In this document: positions 1-5,918 of the stretch, piece after piece
Position numbering within the stretch: position 1 is the first letter of the stretch
Layout: every line of letters starts with the position of its first letter
NCBI GenBank assembly: GCA_021784205.1
Contig: JAJXTB010000099.1
Span: 1 to 10,023, forward strand
Reading direction: 5' to 3'
Length of the DNA stretch: 10,023 nucleotides
Origin: Actinomycetes bacterium
GTDB lineage: Bacteria > Actinomycetota > Acidimicrobiia > Acidimicrobiales > RAAP-2
Position numbers and translations under genes: made by a program
Notes under the pieces: generated by a model
What the model was told of the DNA's origin: nothing
The model's input: the letters and a program-made list of their open reading frames with translations, nothing else
Database searches by the model: none

Positions 1-143
1 ACATGTTGAATCTGATGTTGGCGAACGACACCGGTCAGTCGGTCGAGCGCATCACCAAGGACACGGACCGCGACTTCATCATCGGCGCCGACGAAGCGGT
101 GGAGTACGGCCTCATCGACGAGGTGATCAGCCCGCGATCGTAG
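1..143 (+). CDS. clpP: ATP-dependent Clp protease proteolytic subunit, C-terminal end (partial)
   Basis: This is the last 46 codons of a ClpP serine peptidase, read from base 3 to a TAG stop at 141-143; the 5' part lies outside the window. ClpP forms two stacked heptameric rings in the cytoplasm and degrades proteins fed to it by ClpX or ClpC. The visible part contains the family's C-terminal signature: a TGQS segment, then ITKDTDRDF, whose second RD aspartate (codon at 72-74) aligns with the Asp of the Ser-His-Asp triad, then an [10 protein letters not shown] block near the end. The catalytic Ser and His are upstream and cannot be checked. The clpX gene lies downstream on the same strand, the usual pairing. 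Actinobacteria often carry two clpP genes; from this fragment I cannot tell which paralogue this is or whether a second lies upstream. Confidence 0.93.
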   Translation, partial: MLNLMLANDTGQSVERITKDTDRDFIIGADEAVEYGLIDEVISPRS

Positions 144-166
144 GCGCTCACCCCGGGGTGGCGCGC
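144..166 (+). terminator. GC-rich hairpin just after clpP, possible terminator
   Basis: A perfect 12-nt palindrome, CACCCCGGGGTG (149-160), lies 5 nt after the clpP stop. The pairing can be extended outward by a G-U pair and four more G-C pairs if base 162 is bulged, giving an imperfect stem over 144-166. No U-run follows, so it is not a classical intrinsic terminator. Hairpins of this kind are often proposed as 3' ends in high-GC actinobacteria. It could instead be a 3'-end stabilising or processing structure. Confidence 0.35.
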
Positions 167-208
167 TGAGAGGGTGGCGGTGACGACGTGTGGCCCCGCG
201 CAGCCACG

Positions 209-319
209 TGAGGTTTTGGCCCGAAAGTCGGGTAGCAGTCCGGGTTGCTGATCGCTGGGCCGAGCGTCTCCATCGATGACGAGTGCTTCGACCGGTGCAA
301 CGACAGCATCGCGAGTGAA
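209..319 (+). pseudogene. Decayed partial copy of the ClpX N-terminal zinc-binding domain
   Basis: Bases 209-319 align without gaps to bases 490-600 of the intact clpX gene (constant offset 281). I count 81 of 111 identical bases by eye, and 59 of 72 in the best part (248-319). In translation the fragment reads LIAGPSVSIDDECFDRCNDSIASE against [13 protein letters not shown] and what follows in ClpX. The homologous frame is broken by TGA at 209-211, where ClpX has its first zinc Cys, and by TAG at 233-235. Of the four zinc ligands, the first is a stop, the second is Gly, the third is Asp and only the fourth remains. Past about 320 I see no convincing similarity, and the frame of the fragment is not the frame of clpX. 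It therefore looks like a relic of a local duplication of the clpX 5' end, not a gene. No start codon with a ribosome site precedes it. A retained role in the RNA cannot be excluded. Confidence 0.75.
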
Positions 320-417
320 TCGTCGGGCATTCCCCGGGCTCAACAATGGGTTGTGGCGCCCGAGGCTGGTTGGACCGTCTCGGGTCGTGGGTTCCATGTT
401 TTAGTGACCGCGCCTCC

Positions 418-423
418 TAGGAT
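418..423 (+). promoter_or_regulatory. Candidate -10 box for clpX (TAGGAT)
   Basis: TAGGAT fits the TAnnnT pattern of actinobacterial housekeeping promoters. It would start transcription near 430, about 24 nt before the clpX start and just ahead of its ribosome site. I see no good -35 hexamer at 16-18 nt spacing. The rest of 320-453 shows no other clear element. Confidence 0.3.
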
Positions 424-442
424 GGTTGGGTCAGGTCGTGTC

Positions 443-447
443 GGAGG
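443..447 (+). promoter_or_regulatory. Shine-Dalgarno site that fixes the clpX start
   Basis: GGAGG lies 6 nt before the GTG at 454. The in-frame GTG at 448 directly abuts this site with no spacer, so it cannot be the start it serves. The choice of 454 also gives the N-terminus MAKFGEG, which resembles other actinobacterial ClpX proteins. Confidence 0.8.
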
Positions 448-453
448 GTGCTT

Positions 454-1710
454 GTGGCAAAATTTGGCGAAGGCAGCGACCTCATCAAGTGCAGTTTCTG
501 CGCGAAGGGTCAGAAGCAGGTCAAGAAGTTGATCGCTGGACCGAGCGTCTACATCTGTGACGAGTGCATTGACCTGTGCAACGACATCATCGCCGATGAG
601 TTCGGTGACCGCCCCGAGTTCGTGCTCGACGAGCTGCCCACGCCGAGGGAGATCTCGTCGTTCCTCGACGAGTTCGTCATCGGCCAAGTCGAGGCGAAGA
701 AGATCCTCTCGGTAGCGGTCTACAACCACTACAAGCGCATCCAGTCGGGACCGCTGCACGACGACGACGTCGAGGTGGCCAAGTCGAACGTGCTGCTCCT
801 CGGGCCGACTGGTTGCGGCAAGACCTTCCTCGCCCAGACGCTGGCCAAGATGCTCAACGTACCCTTCGCCATCGCTGACGCGACCGCTCTCACCGAGGCC
901 GGCTACGTGGGCGAGGACGTCGAGAACATCCTGTTGAAGTTGCTGTCAGCCGCCGACTTCGACGTGAAGCGCGCCGAGCGCGGGATCATCTACATCGACG
1001 AGATCGACAAGATCGCCCGCAAGTCGGAGAATCCCTCGATCACCCGCGACGTCTCGGGCGAGGGCGTGCAGCAGGCGCTCTTGAAGATTCTCGAAGGCAC
1101 CGTCGCGAGTGTGCCGCCCCAGGGCGGCCGCAAGCACCCGCACCAAGAGTTCATAACGATCGACACCTCAAACATCTTGTTCATCTGCGGCGGGGCGTTC
1201 GCGGGTCTCGAGACCATCATCGAGCGCCGGCTCGGCAAGAAGTCGATCGGCTTCAACTCGCCGATCGAGTCCAAGCGAGCGGGTGACGTCGAGCTCTTCC
1301 GCCACGTGCTGCCCGAAGACCTGATGAAGTTCGGCCTCATTCCCGAATTCATCGGGCGCCTGCCGATCGTCGGGGCGGTCCAGCAGCTCGACCGCTCGAT
1401 GCTGATCGAAGTGCTCACGGAGCCCAAGAACTCGCTCGTCAAGCAGTTCCGCCAGGTGCTCGCCATGGACGGTGTCGAATTGGTGATCGAGTCCGACGCG
1501 CTCGCCGCCATCGCCGAACTCGCCCTGGAGCGGGGCACCGGCGCCCGGGGACTTCGATCGATTCTCGAGAACGTGCTGCTCGAGACGATGTACGACGTAC
1601 CGGGTCGCACCGACGTCGTTCGCTGTGTCGTGACCGCAGAGTCGGTTCGCGAGCACGTTCCGCCGCTCTACGAGTTCCGCAAGACGACGCGTTCACGTCG
1701 CGCGAGCTAG
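454..1710 (+). CDS. clpX: ATP-dependent Clp protease ATP-binding subunit ClpX
   Basis: ClpX is a hexameric AAA+ unfoldase that recognises tagged or regulatory proteins, unfolds them with ATP and threads them into ClpP. The 418-residue product has the full architecture. The N-terminal zinc domain has ligands Cys13, Cys16, Cys35 and Cys38. Walker A is GPTGCGKT (117-124). The pore-1 loop is GYVGED (150-155). Walker B IIYIDEID carries Asp182 and Glu183. The RKH loop is at 226-228 and the ClpP-docking IGF loop at 265-267. The arginine finger lies in EFIGRLP (Arg302), and sensor 2 is GARGLR (Arg368). Length is normal for the family. All key residues are present, so it should be active. It follows clpP by a 310-nt gap and is followed after only 3 nt by folC, suggesting co-transcription with folC. 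A broken copy of its zinc domain lies just upstream. Confidence 0.98.
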   Translation: MAKFGEGSDLIKCSFCAKGQKQVKKLIAGPSVYICDECIDLCNDIIADEFGDRPEFVLDELPTPREISSFLDEFVIGQVEAKKILSVAVYNHYKRIQSGPLHDDDVEVAKSNVLLLGPTGCGKTFLAQTLAKMLNVPFAIADATALTEAGYVGEDVENILLKLLSAADFDVKRAERGIIYIDEIDKIARKSENPSITRDVSGEGVQQALLKILEGTVASVPPQGGRKHPHQEFITIDTSNILFICGGAFAGLETIIERRLGKKSIGFNSPIESKRAGDVELFRHVLPEDLMKFGLIPEFIGRLPIVGAVQQLDRSMLIEVLTEPKNSLVKQFRQVLAMDGVELVIESDALAAIAELALERGTGARGLRSILENVLLETMYDVPGRTDVVRCVVTAESVREHVPPLYEFRKTTRSRRAS

Positions 1711-1713
1711 ACC

Positions 1714-3042
1714 GTGCGATTTGAAACCTACGCCCAGGCGTTGGGCTGGCTTGAATCTCACGTCGACTTCGAACGCGTGTCGCCGAATCGCCAGTCACCG
1801 CCCACCCTGCAGCCGATCGTCGAGACCCTGGCGATGCTCGCCGACCCGCACCATGACTTTCCGTCGATCCACATCACGGGCACGAACGGCAAGGGCTCGA
1901 CCACGACGATGACGAGCGAGCTCCTGCGCGCGACGGGACTGCGCGTGGGCACGTTCACCAGTCCCGACCTACACGCGGTCAACGAACGCATCGCCGTCAA
2001 CGGCGAGCCCATCGACGACGATGTGTTCCGCGAGCTCTTCGGCCGACTGGCCGACGTGGAGTCGGTGACGGGCATCACGCTTACGCGCTTCGAGCTACTC
2101 ACCGTCGCCGCCTTCCTGCACTTCTCCGACGAGGGAGTGGACGTCGCCGTGGTCGAAGTCGGACTCGGCGGAACGTGGGACTCGACGAACGTCATCGACG
2201 GTGACGTGACGGTGCTCACGAACGTGGACCTCGACCACACCGCAGTTCTCGGCCCGACCATCGGTGACATCGCGAGCGACAAGGTCGGCATCTTCCGCGC
2301 CGACGCCGTCGCCATCGTCGCCACCACCAACGCCATCGTCGTGGAGATCGCCCAGCGGCGCGTGGACCAGCTTGGCGCGACACCGTGGTTCCTCGGCGAC
2401 AGCTTCGACCTCGAGCGAAACGACCTCGCACTCGGCGGACGACTCGTGACCTTGCGGACGCCTTACGCTCGCTACGACGAGGTCGTCGTGTCACTTCACG
2501 GCATTCATCAGGGAGTGAACGCGACCACCGCCATCGTGGCCGCCGAGGCATTCCTCGGTCGAGCACTGGGCGACGAGGTGGTTCGAGCGACCCTGGGCAA
2601 GGTTCGCGTGCCCGGTCGGATGGAGGTCGTGGCGCATCGACCCATGGTCGTGATCGACGGTGCGCACAACCCCGCGGGCATAGCGGCTCTCGTCGCCACG
2701 CTCGATGGCGCCTTTCACGTCGAGGGCGAGCGACGGTGCGTGGTCGGCATGCTCACGGGACGCAATATCGACGACATGGTCGCACCCTTGGTGGCGGCCG
2801 GGTTCGCCGAGTTCCACTGCTGTGCCCCCCAGTCGCCGCGCGCCGTGGGCGCCGGCTTGGTCGCGGCGGCGATTCGCCGACTCGGTGGCGTAGCGCTTGA
2901 GCACGGCTCGAGCGTCGCGGCACTCGCGCACGCGCGCGAGCGCTCGACTGACGACGATCTGATCGTCGTGACCGGGAGCCTGTACGTCATCGCCGAAGTT
3001 CGCGGCGAGGTGCTGCACCTGCCGTCTCGGCATCTGCGCTGA
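1714..3042 (+). CDS. folC: Bifunctional folylpolyglutamate synthase / dihydrofolate synthase
   Basis: FolC is a cytoplasmic Mur-ligase-family enzyme. It joins glutamate to dihydropteroate and/or extends the glutamate tail of folates, using ATP. The 442-residue protein shows the P-loop GTNGKGS (56-62), a SPDL...NERI substrate loop, EVGLGG (148-153), an LDHTAVLG block followed by DKVGIF, in which Lys190 fits the carbamylated-lysine position, and DGAHNPAG (315-322) at the start of the C-terminal ligase domain. Two small departures from the usual consensus are SPDL for SPHL and GGTWDSTN for GGRLDATN; I take both as lineage variation. The GTG start is 3 nt after the clpX stop, with no clear Shine-Dalgarno site, so translation is probably coupled to clpX. 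Whether it has both activities cannot be read from the sequence. In many actinobacteria valS precedes folC; here it does not. Confidence 0.94.
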   Translation: MRFETYAQALGWLESHVDFERVSPNRQSPPTLQPIVETLAMLADPHHDFPSIHITGTNGKGSTTTMTSELLRATGLRVGTFTSPDLHAVNERIAVNGEPIDDDVFRELFGRLADVESVTGITLTRFELLTVAAFLHFSDEGVDVAVVEVGLGGTWDSTNVIDGDVTVLTNVDLDHTAVLGPTIGDIASDKVGIFRADAVAIVATTNAIVVEIAQRRVDQLGATPWFLGDSFDLERNDLALGGRLVTLRTPYARYDEVVVSLHGIHQGVNATTAIVAAEAFLGRALGDEVVRATLGKVRVPGRMEVVAHRPMVVIDGAHNPAGIAALVATLDGAFHVEGERRCVVGMLTGRNIDDMVAPLVAAGFAEFHCCAPQSPRAVGAGLVAAAIRRLGGVALEHGSSVAALAHARERSTDDDLIVVTGSLYVIAEVRGEVLHLPSRHLR

Positions 3043-3048
3043 GACTGT

Positions 3049-3054
3049 TAGATT
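3049..3054 (+). promoter_or_regulatory. Candidate -10 box for leaderless ndk (TAGATT)
   Basis: TAGATT matches TAnnnT and lies just after the folC stop. Its last base is 9 nt before the GTG at 3063, so transcription would begin at or within a few bases of the start codon. No Shine-Dalgarno site precedes ndk, which fits a leaderless message. No -35 consensus is visible at the usual spacing (CTCGGC-like sequence there). Confidence 0.4.
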
Positions 3055-3062
3055 TGTCCGTT

Positions 3063-3476
3063 GTGAATCGGACCCTGGTCATCATCAAGCCCGACGGCGT
3101 GCAACGGGGACTCGTGGGTGAGATCCTTGGACGGCTGGAGCGACGGGGCCTGCACTTCGTGGCCGCCGAGCTCCGAACGCTGGACGAGGCGACGGCGGCG
3201 CGTCACTACGCCGAGCACGTCGGCCGTGACTACTACGACAACCTGGTGCGGTTCATCACGAGTGGTCCGGTGATGGTCCTAGTCGTCGAGGGACCCCAGG
3301 ACACCTGGCGGGTGGTACGCACGATGATGGGCACGACCAACCCCCTTGACTCGGCACCCGGAACCATTCGAGGCGACCTGGCCACGGTGATGGCGCAGAA
3401 CTTGATCCACGGCTCGGACTCGGCCGAATCAGCGCTGCGCGAGATCGAAATTTTCTTTCCTCACCTGGATTCCTAG
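3063..3476 (+). CDS. ndk: Nucleoside diphosphate kinase
   Basis: Ndk transfers the terminal phosphate of ATP to other (d)NDPs through a phospho-histidine, keeping nucleoside triphosphate pools balanced. The 137-residue product begins MNRTLVIIKPDGVQRGL, typical of the family. It contains the FITSGPV segment, the nucleotide-binding stretch ATNP-like GTTNP followed by APGTIRGD, and the active-site NLIHGSDS with His116. Length matches bacterial Ndk (about 136-143). An in-frame TTG at 3054 would add three residues. I prefer GTG 3063 because the protein then starts exactly where homologues do and because the TTG overlaps the likely -10 box. It follows folC by 20 nt, a common actinobacterial neighbour pair, and is followed by a hairpin that probably ends this transcript. 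Confidence 0.96.
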   Translation: MNRTLVIIKPDGVQRGLVGEILGRLERRGLHFVAAELRTLDEATAARHYAEHVGRDYYDNLVRFITSGPVMVLVVEGPQDTWRVVRTMMGTTNPLDSAPGTIRGDLATVMAQNLIHGSDSAESALREIEIFFPHLDS

Positions 3477-3479
3477 ACA

Positions 3480-3503
3480 CGGTTGGTTGCCGACCGCATT
3501 CTT
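3480..3503 (+). terminator. Hairpin after ndk, probable weak terminator
   Basis: CGGTTGG (3480-3486) pairs with CCGACCG (3490-3496) around a TTG loop: seven pairs including one G-U. The stem begins 4 nt after the ndk stop and is followed by CATTCTT, a poor U-tract. Position and shape suggest it ends the folC/ndk transcript before the mre operon. The weak U-run makes efficient termination uncertain. Confidence 0.45.
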
Positions 3504-3507
3504 GCCC

Positions 3508-3513
3508 TAGCCT
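3508..3513 (+). promoter_or_regulatory. Candidate -10 box of the mreB promoter (TAGCCT)
   Basis: TAGCCT fits TAnnnT and lies 42 nt before the mreB start, downstream of the ndk hairpin, where a new operon needs a promoter. TTGCCG at 3487-3492 could be a -35, but the 15-nt spacing is short and it overlaps the hairpin. Confidence 0.3.
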
Positions 3514-3555
3514 TACACCGTGAGGAAGCGTCGGCTGCCTCGATAAAGGGTCTCT

Positions 3556-4587
3556 ATGGTTGACAACCGATTTTCGCTCCTGGGCCGCGATATGGCGGTG
3601 GATCTGGGCACGGCCAACACCCTGGTGTACGTGCGCGGACGCGGAATCATTCTGAATGAGCCGTCCGTGGTGGCCGTGGACGTAAAGGATGGCAAGCCGT
3701 TGGCCGTCGGAGCCGAGGCCAAGCGCATGATCGGCCGCACGCCGAGCAATATCCAGGCGATCCGACCGCTCAAGGATGGCGTCATCGCGGACTTCGAGAT
3801 CTGCGAGAAGATGCTGCGGTACTTCATCCACCGCGTCCATCAGCGGCGCTTTGCGAAACCACGGATGGTGATCTGCGTGCCGTCGGGCATCACCGGGGTG
3901 GAGCAGCGCGCGGTCATGGAGGCAGCCGAGTTCGCCGGCGCGCGCAAGGCGTACATCATCGAAGAGCCGATGGCCGCGGCCATCGGCGCGGGCCTGCCCA
4001 TCCACGAGCCGAGCGGCAACATGGTCGTCGACATCGGGGGCGGCACCACCGAGGTGGCCGTCATCTCCCTGGGGGGCATCGTCACGAGCCAGTCGATCCG
4101 CGTCGGTGGTGACGAGCTCGACGAGGCGCTCGTCGCCTTCGTGAAGAAGGAGTTCCAGCTCGCGCTCGGTGAGCGGACCGCTGAGGAGATCAAGATCCAG
4201 CTCGGATCGGCCTACCCGTTGGAGCAGGAGCTGCGCGCCGAGATCCGCGGCCGCGACCTCGTCACTGGTTTGCCCAAGACGGTGGTGATCTCCACCGAGC
4301 AGATTCGTCAAGCGATCGAAGAGCCGGTCCAAGCCATCGTGGACGCGGTGAAGGTGACGCTCGACCGCACGCCACCGGAACTTGCGTCCGACCTGATGGA
4401 ACAGGGTATCGTGCTGACCGGCGGCGGAGCGTTGTTGAACGGGATCGCCCAACGCCTAGAAGTTGAAACGAATATGCCGATCATCGTCGCGAATGATCCG
4501 TTGAACTGCGTGGCCCTCGGCAGTGGGATGTGCCTCGAAGAGCTCGAGACGTTCTCTCGCATGTTGAAGTCCAGCCCGTCGCGTTAA
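3556..4587 (+). CDS. mreB: Rod shape-determining protein MreB, actin homologue
   Basis: MreB polymerises on the inner face of the membrane and guides the elongasome that builds lateral cell wall. The 343-residue protein has the actin-fold ATPase motifs: phosphate-1 DLGTANT (16-22), phosphate-2 [11 protein letters not shown] (starting about 157) and the adenosine motif [11 protein letters not shown] (284-294), plus the conserved [13 protein letters not shown] block. Length is typical. The ATG start has AAGGG (3546-3550) 5 nt upstream. It is the only complete gene in the window that starts with ATG. It heads an mreB-mreC-mreD-mrdA operon; mreC begins 3 nt after its stop. Within Actinobacteria a full mre operon implies rod-shaped lateral growth or spore-wall synthesis. 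Apically growing groups such as mycobacteria lack it, which argues against those lineages here. Confidence 0.97.
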   Translation: MVDNRFSLLGRDMAVDLGTANTLVYVRGRGIILNEPSVVAVDVKDGKPLAVGAEAKRMIGRTPSNIQAIRPLKDGVIADFEICEKMLRYFIHRVHQRRFAKPRMVICVPSGITGVEQRAVMEAAEFAGARKAYIIEEPMAAAIGAGLPIHEPSGNMVVDIGGGTTEVAVISLGGIVTSQSIRVGGDELDEALVAFVKKEFQLALGERTAEEIKIQLGSAYPLEQELRAEIRGRDLVTGLPKTVVISTEQIRQAIEEPVQAIVDAVKVTLDRTPPELASDLMEQGIVLTGGGALLNGIAQRLEVETNMPIIVANDPLNCVALGSGMCLEELETFSRMLKSSPSR

Positions 4588-4590
4588 CGC

Positions 4591-5409
4591 GTGGTCACCG
4601 ACCGGTCGAGGAGACGCGCGTGGACCCTGGGGGTCAGCACGCTGATCGTGGTGACACTGCTGTACATGACGGTGGGCATCATCTCGGGCCTGCGCAGCGT
4701 GGCGAACCTCGTGATCACCCCCTTCAGCTGGACGATCGACGTCGTGGCTCGGCCGATAGGCCACCTCTTCGCCGGTGCTATCAACTACAGCGATGTCGTC
4801 GCCCAGAACGAGCGACTGCGCTACGAGTTGGGTCGGGCCCAACTCCGGGCAGACGAGACCTGGGCGTTGCAGCGTCAACTGTCGCAACTCACGACGCAGT
4901 TGCACGTGCCGTTCGTCGGCTCGCTCCAAACGGTGGCCGCGCAAGTCGTGAGCATCTCGCCGACGAACTTCTCGGCGACCTTTGACATCTCCAAGGGTCG
5001 CGACAGCGGCATCCTCGCCGGTATGCCAGTGGTGGCCAACGGTGGTCTGGTCGGATCGGTGATCTCGACGACGCCACGGGGCGCGACGATCCGATTGATC
5101 ACCGACGTCGCATCGTCGGTGGGCGTCACCTTCGGCAACGGGCACCAGTCCATCGTCATCAGCGGTGGTGGCGTCAACAACGGACTCTCGGCTACCGCTG
5201 TCGACCTCAAGGCGGCGCTGCCGACCGGGACGATCCTCACGACCGACGGTCTGAGCGGTGGCCTGTATCCGCCTGGTCTTCCCGTCGCGCGCGTCTCCAC
5301 GGTGAGGCTGACGCCGGGTGCGACCACCTACAACGTGACGGTGGCGCCAACCGCGGATCTTCGACACCTCTTTTACGTCGACGTGGTGCTCTGGGAGCCA
5401 ACTTCGTGA
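4591..5409 (+). CDS. mreC: Cell-shape protein MreC
   Basis: MreC is a bitopic membrane protein that links MreB to the periplasmic side of the elongasome and activates PBP2. The 272-residue product has an Arg-rich cytoplasmic start, one membrane segment at about residues 12-33, a predicted coiled coil at about 66-104 (NERLRYELG, then LQRQLSQL), and the C-terminal double beta-barrel region with SKGRDSGILAGMPVV and GLVGSV. That order is diagnostic of the family. The GTG start is 3 nt after the mreB stop with no obvious ribosome site, suggesting coupling to mreB translation. Its stop overlaps the mreD start. The gene is complete, and its length is ordinary for MreC. Confidence 0.93.
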   Translation: MVTDRSRRRAWTLGVSTLIVVTLLYMTVGIISGLRSVANLVITPFSWTIDVVARPIGHLFAGAINYSDVVAQNERLRYELGRAQLRADETWALQRQLSQLTTQLHVPFVGSLQTVAAQVVSISPTNFSATFDISKGRDSGILAGMPVVANGGLVGSVISTTPRGATIRLITDVASSVGVTFGNGHQSIVISGGGVNNGLSATAVDLKAALPTGTILTTDGLSGGLYPPGLPVARVSTVRLTPGATTYNVTVAPTADLRHLFYVDVVLWEPTS

Positions 5410-5918
5410 GGCGCGCCCTGATACCGGTCGCGATCATCACACTCATCATCGTCGGGCTGCAACTGGCGGTCTTTTCCGCGCTGCGCATCGACGGCGTCGT
5501 GGTGATGCTCGTCTGGCTGTGGCCGTTCGCGATCGGACTGACTGGCGTGACGTACCTGGCCGTCTGGGGCGCCGTGTTGTCGGGGCTCTTCTTTGACACC
5601 CACAGCGCGTCGCCCTTTGGCTTGACCATCGTCGTTGCCGTGGCCCTGGCCTACGTCGCGTCGAGGCTCGGACGCGAGGGAGTGGGCGATCTCGATTCGG
5701 CCGCGTGGTGGGTGACGCCGGTCCTGGCGGGTGTGGCCGGCCTGCTCGCGCCGGCGCTCTACGTCGCCCTCGGCTACGTCGAATTCAACTTCGGGCTCTG
5801 GCGTGGCAGCATGCTGGCGAGCATGGAGGTCAACGCGATCGCGTTCTTCGTGCTCGCGCGCCCGAGCGCCCGGCTGGCGCGGGCGATCGCTCGAATCGAC
5901 GGGCGGTCGCGCGGGTGA
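5406..5918 (+). CDS. mreD: Rod shape-determining membrane protein MreD
   Basis: MreD is a small polytopic membrane partner of MreC in the elongasome. The 170-residue product is very hydrophobic, with about five or six membrane segments (near residues 5-25, 30-48, 49-63, 72-88, 102-125 and 137-152). It also has the family-typical loop FFDTHSASPFGLT (62-74), which resembles the D-x-x-S-x-x-PFG pattern of MreD. Sequence conservation in this family is poor, so position between mreC and mrdA is important support. The start GTG overlaps the mreC stop as GTGA, and GGGAG (5393-5397) lies 8 nt upstream inside mreC. The end overlaps the next gene in the same way. Confidence 0.9.
   Translation: MRRALIPVAIITLIIVGLQLAVFSALRIDGVVVMLVWLWPFAIGLTGVTYLAVWGAVLSGLFFDTHSASPFGLTIVVAVALAYVASRLGREGVGDLDSAAWWVTPVLAGVAGLLAPALYVALGYVEFNFGLWRGSMLASMEVNAIAFFVLARPSARLARAIARIDGRSRG

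Noticed and set aside
209..211. TGA aligned with the first zinc Cys of ClpX, which could hint at selenocysteine
   Set aside because: A second stop (TAG 233-235) follows, other ligands are lost and no SECIS-like hairpin is evident directly downstream. Plain decay explains it.
245..532. A 95-codon open frame starting TTG at 245 that contains the ClpX-like stretch
   Set aside because: It lacks a ribosome site, has lost zinc ligands, leaves the similarity after about 320 and runs into clpX in another frame. I treat the similar part as a relic, not a gene.
3256..4452. A 398-codon minus-strand open frame opposite ndk and mreB
   Set aside because: It is a codon-bias shadow of two clear genes, runs across their intergenic region and has His/Arg-rich, non-protein-like content.
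4456..5367. A 303-codon minus-strand open frame opposite mreC
   Set aside because: It is a low-complexity Arg/Asp/His-rich shadow of mreC with no recognisable motif.
5705..5914. Upstream extension of the PBP2 frame inside mreD
   Set aside because: It would overlap most of mreD and encodes Arg/Gly-rich shadow sequence. The GTGA overlap at 5915 is a better start.
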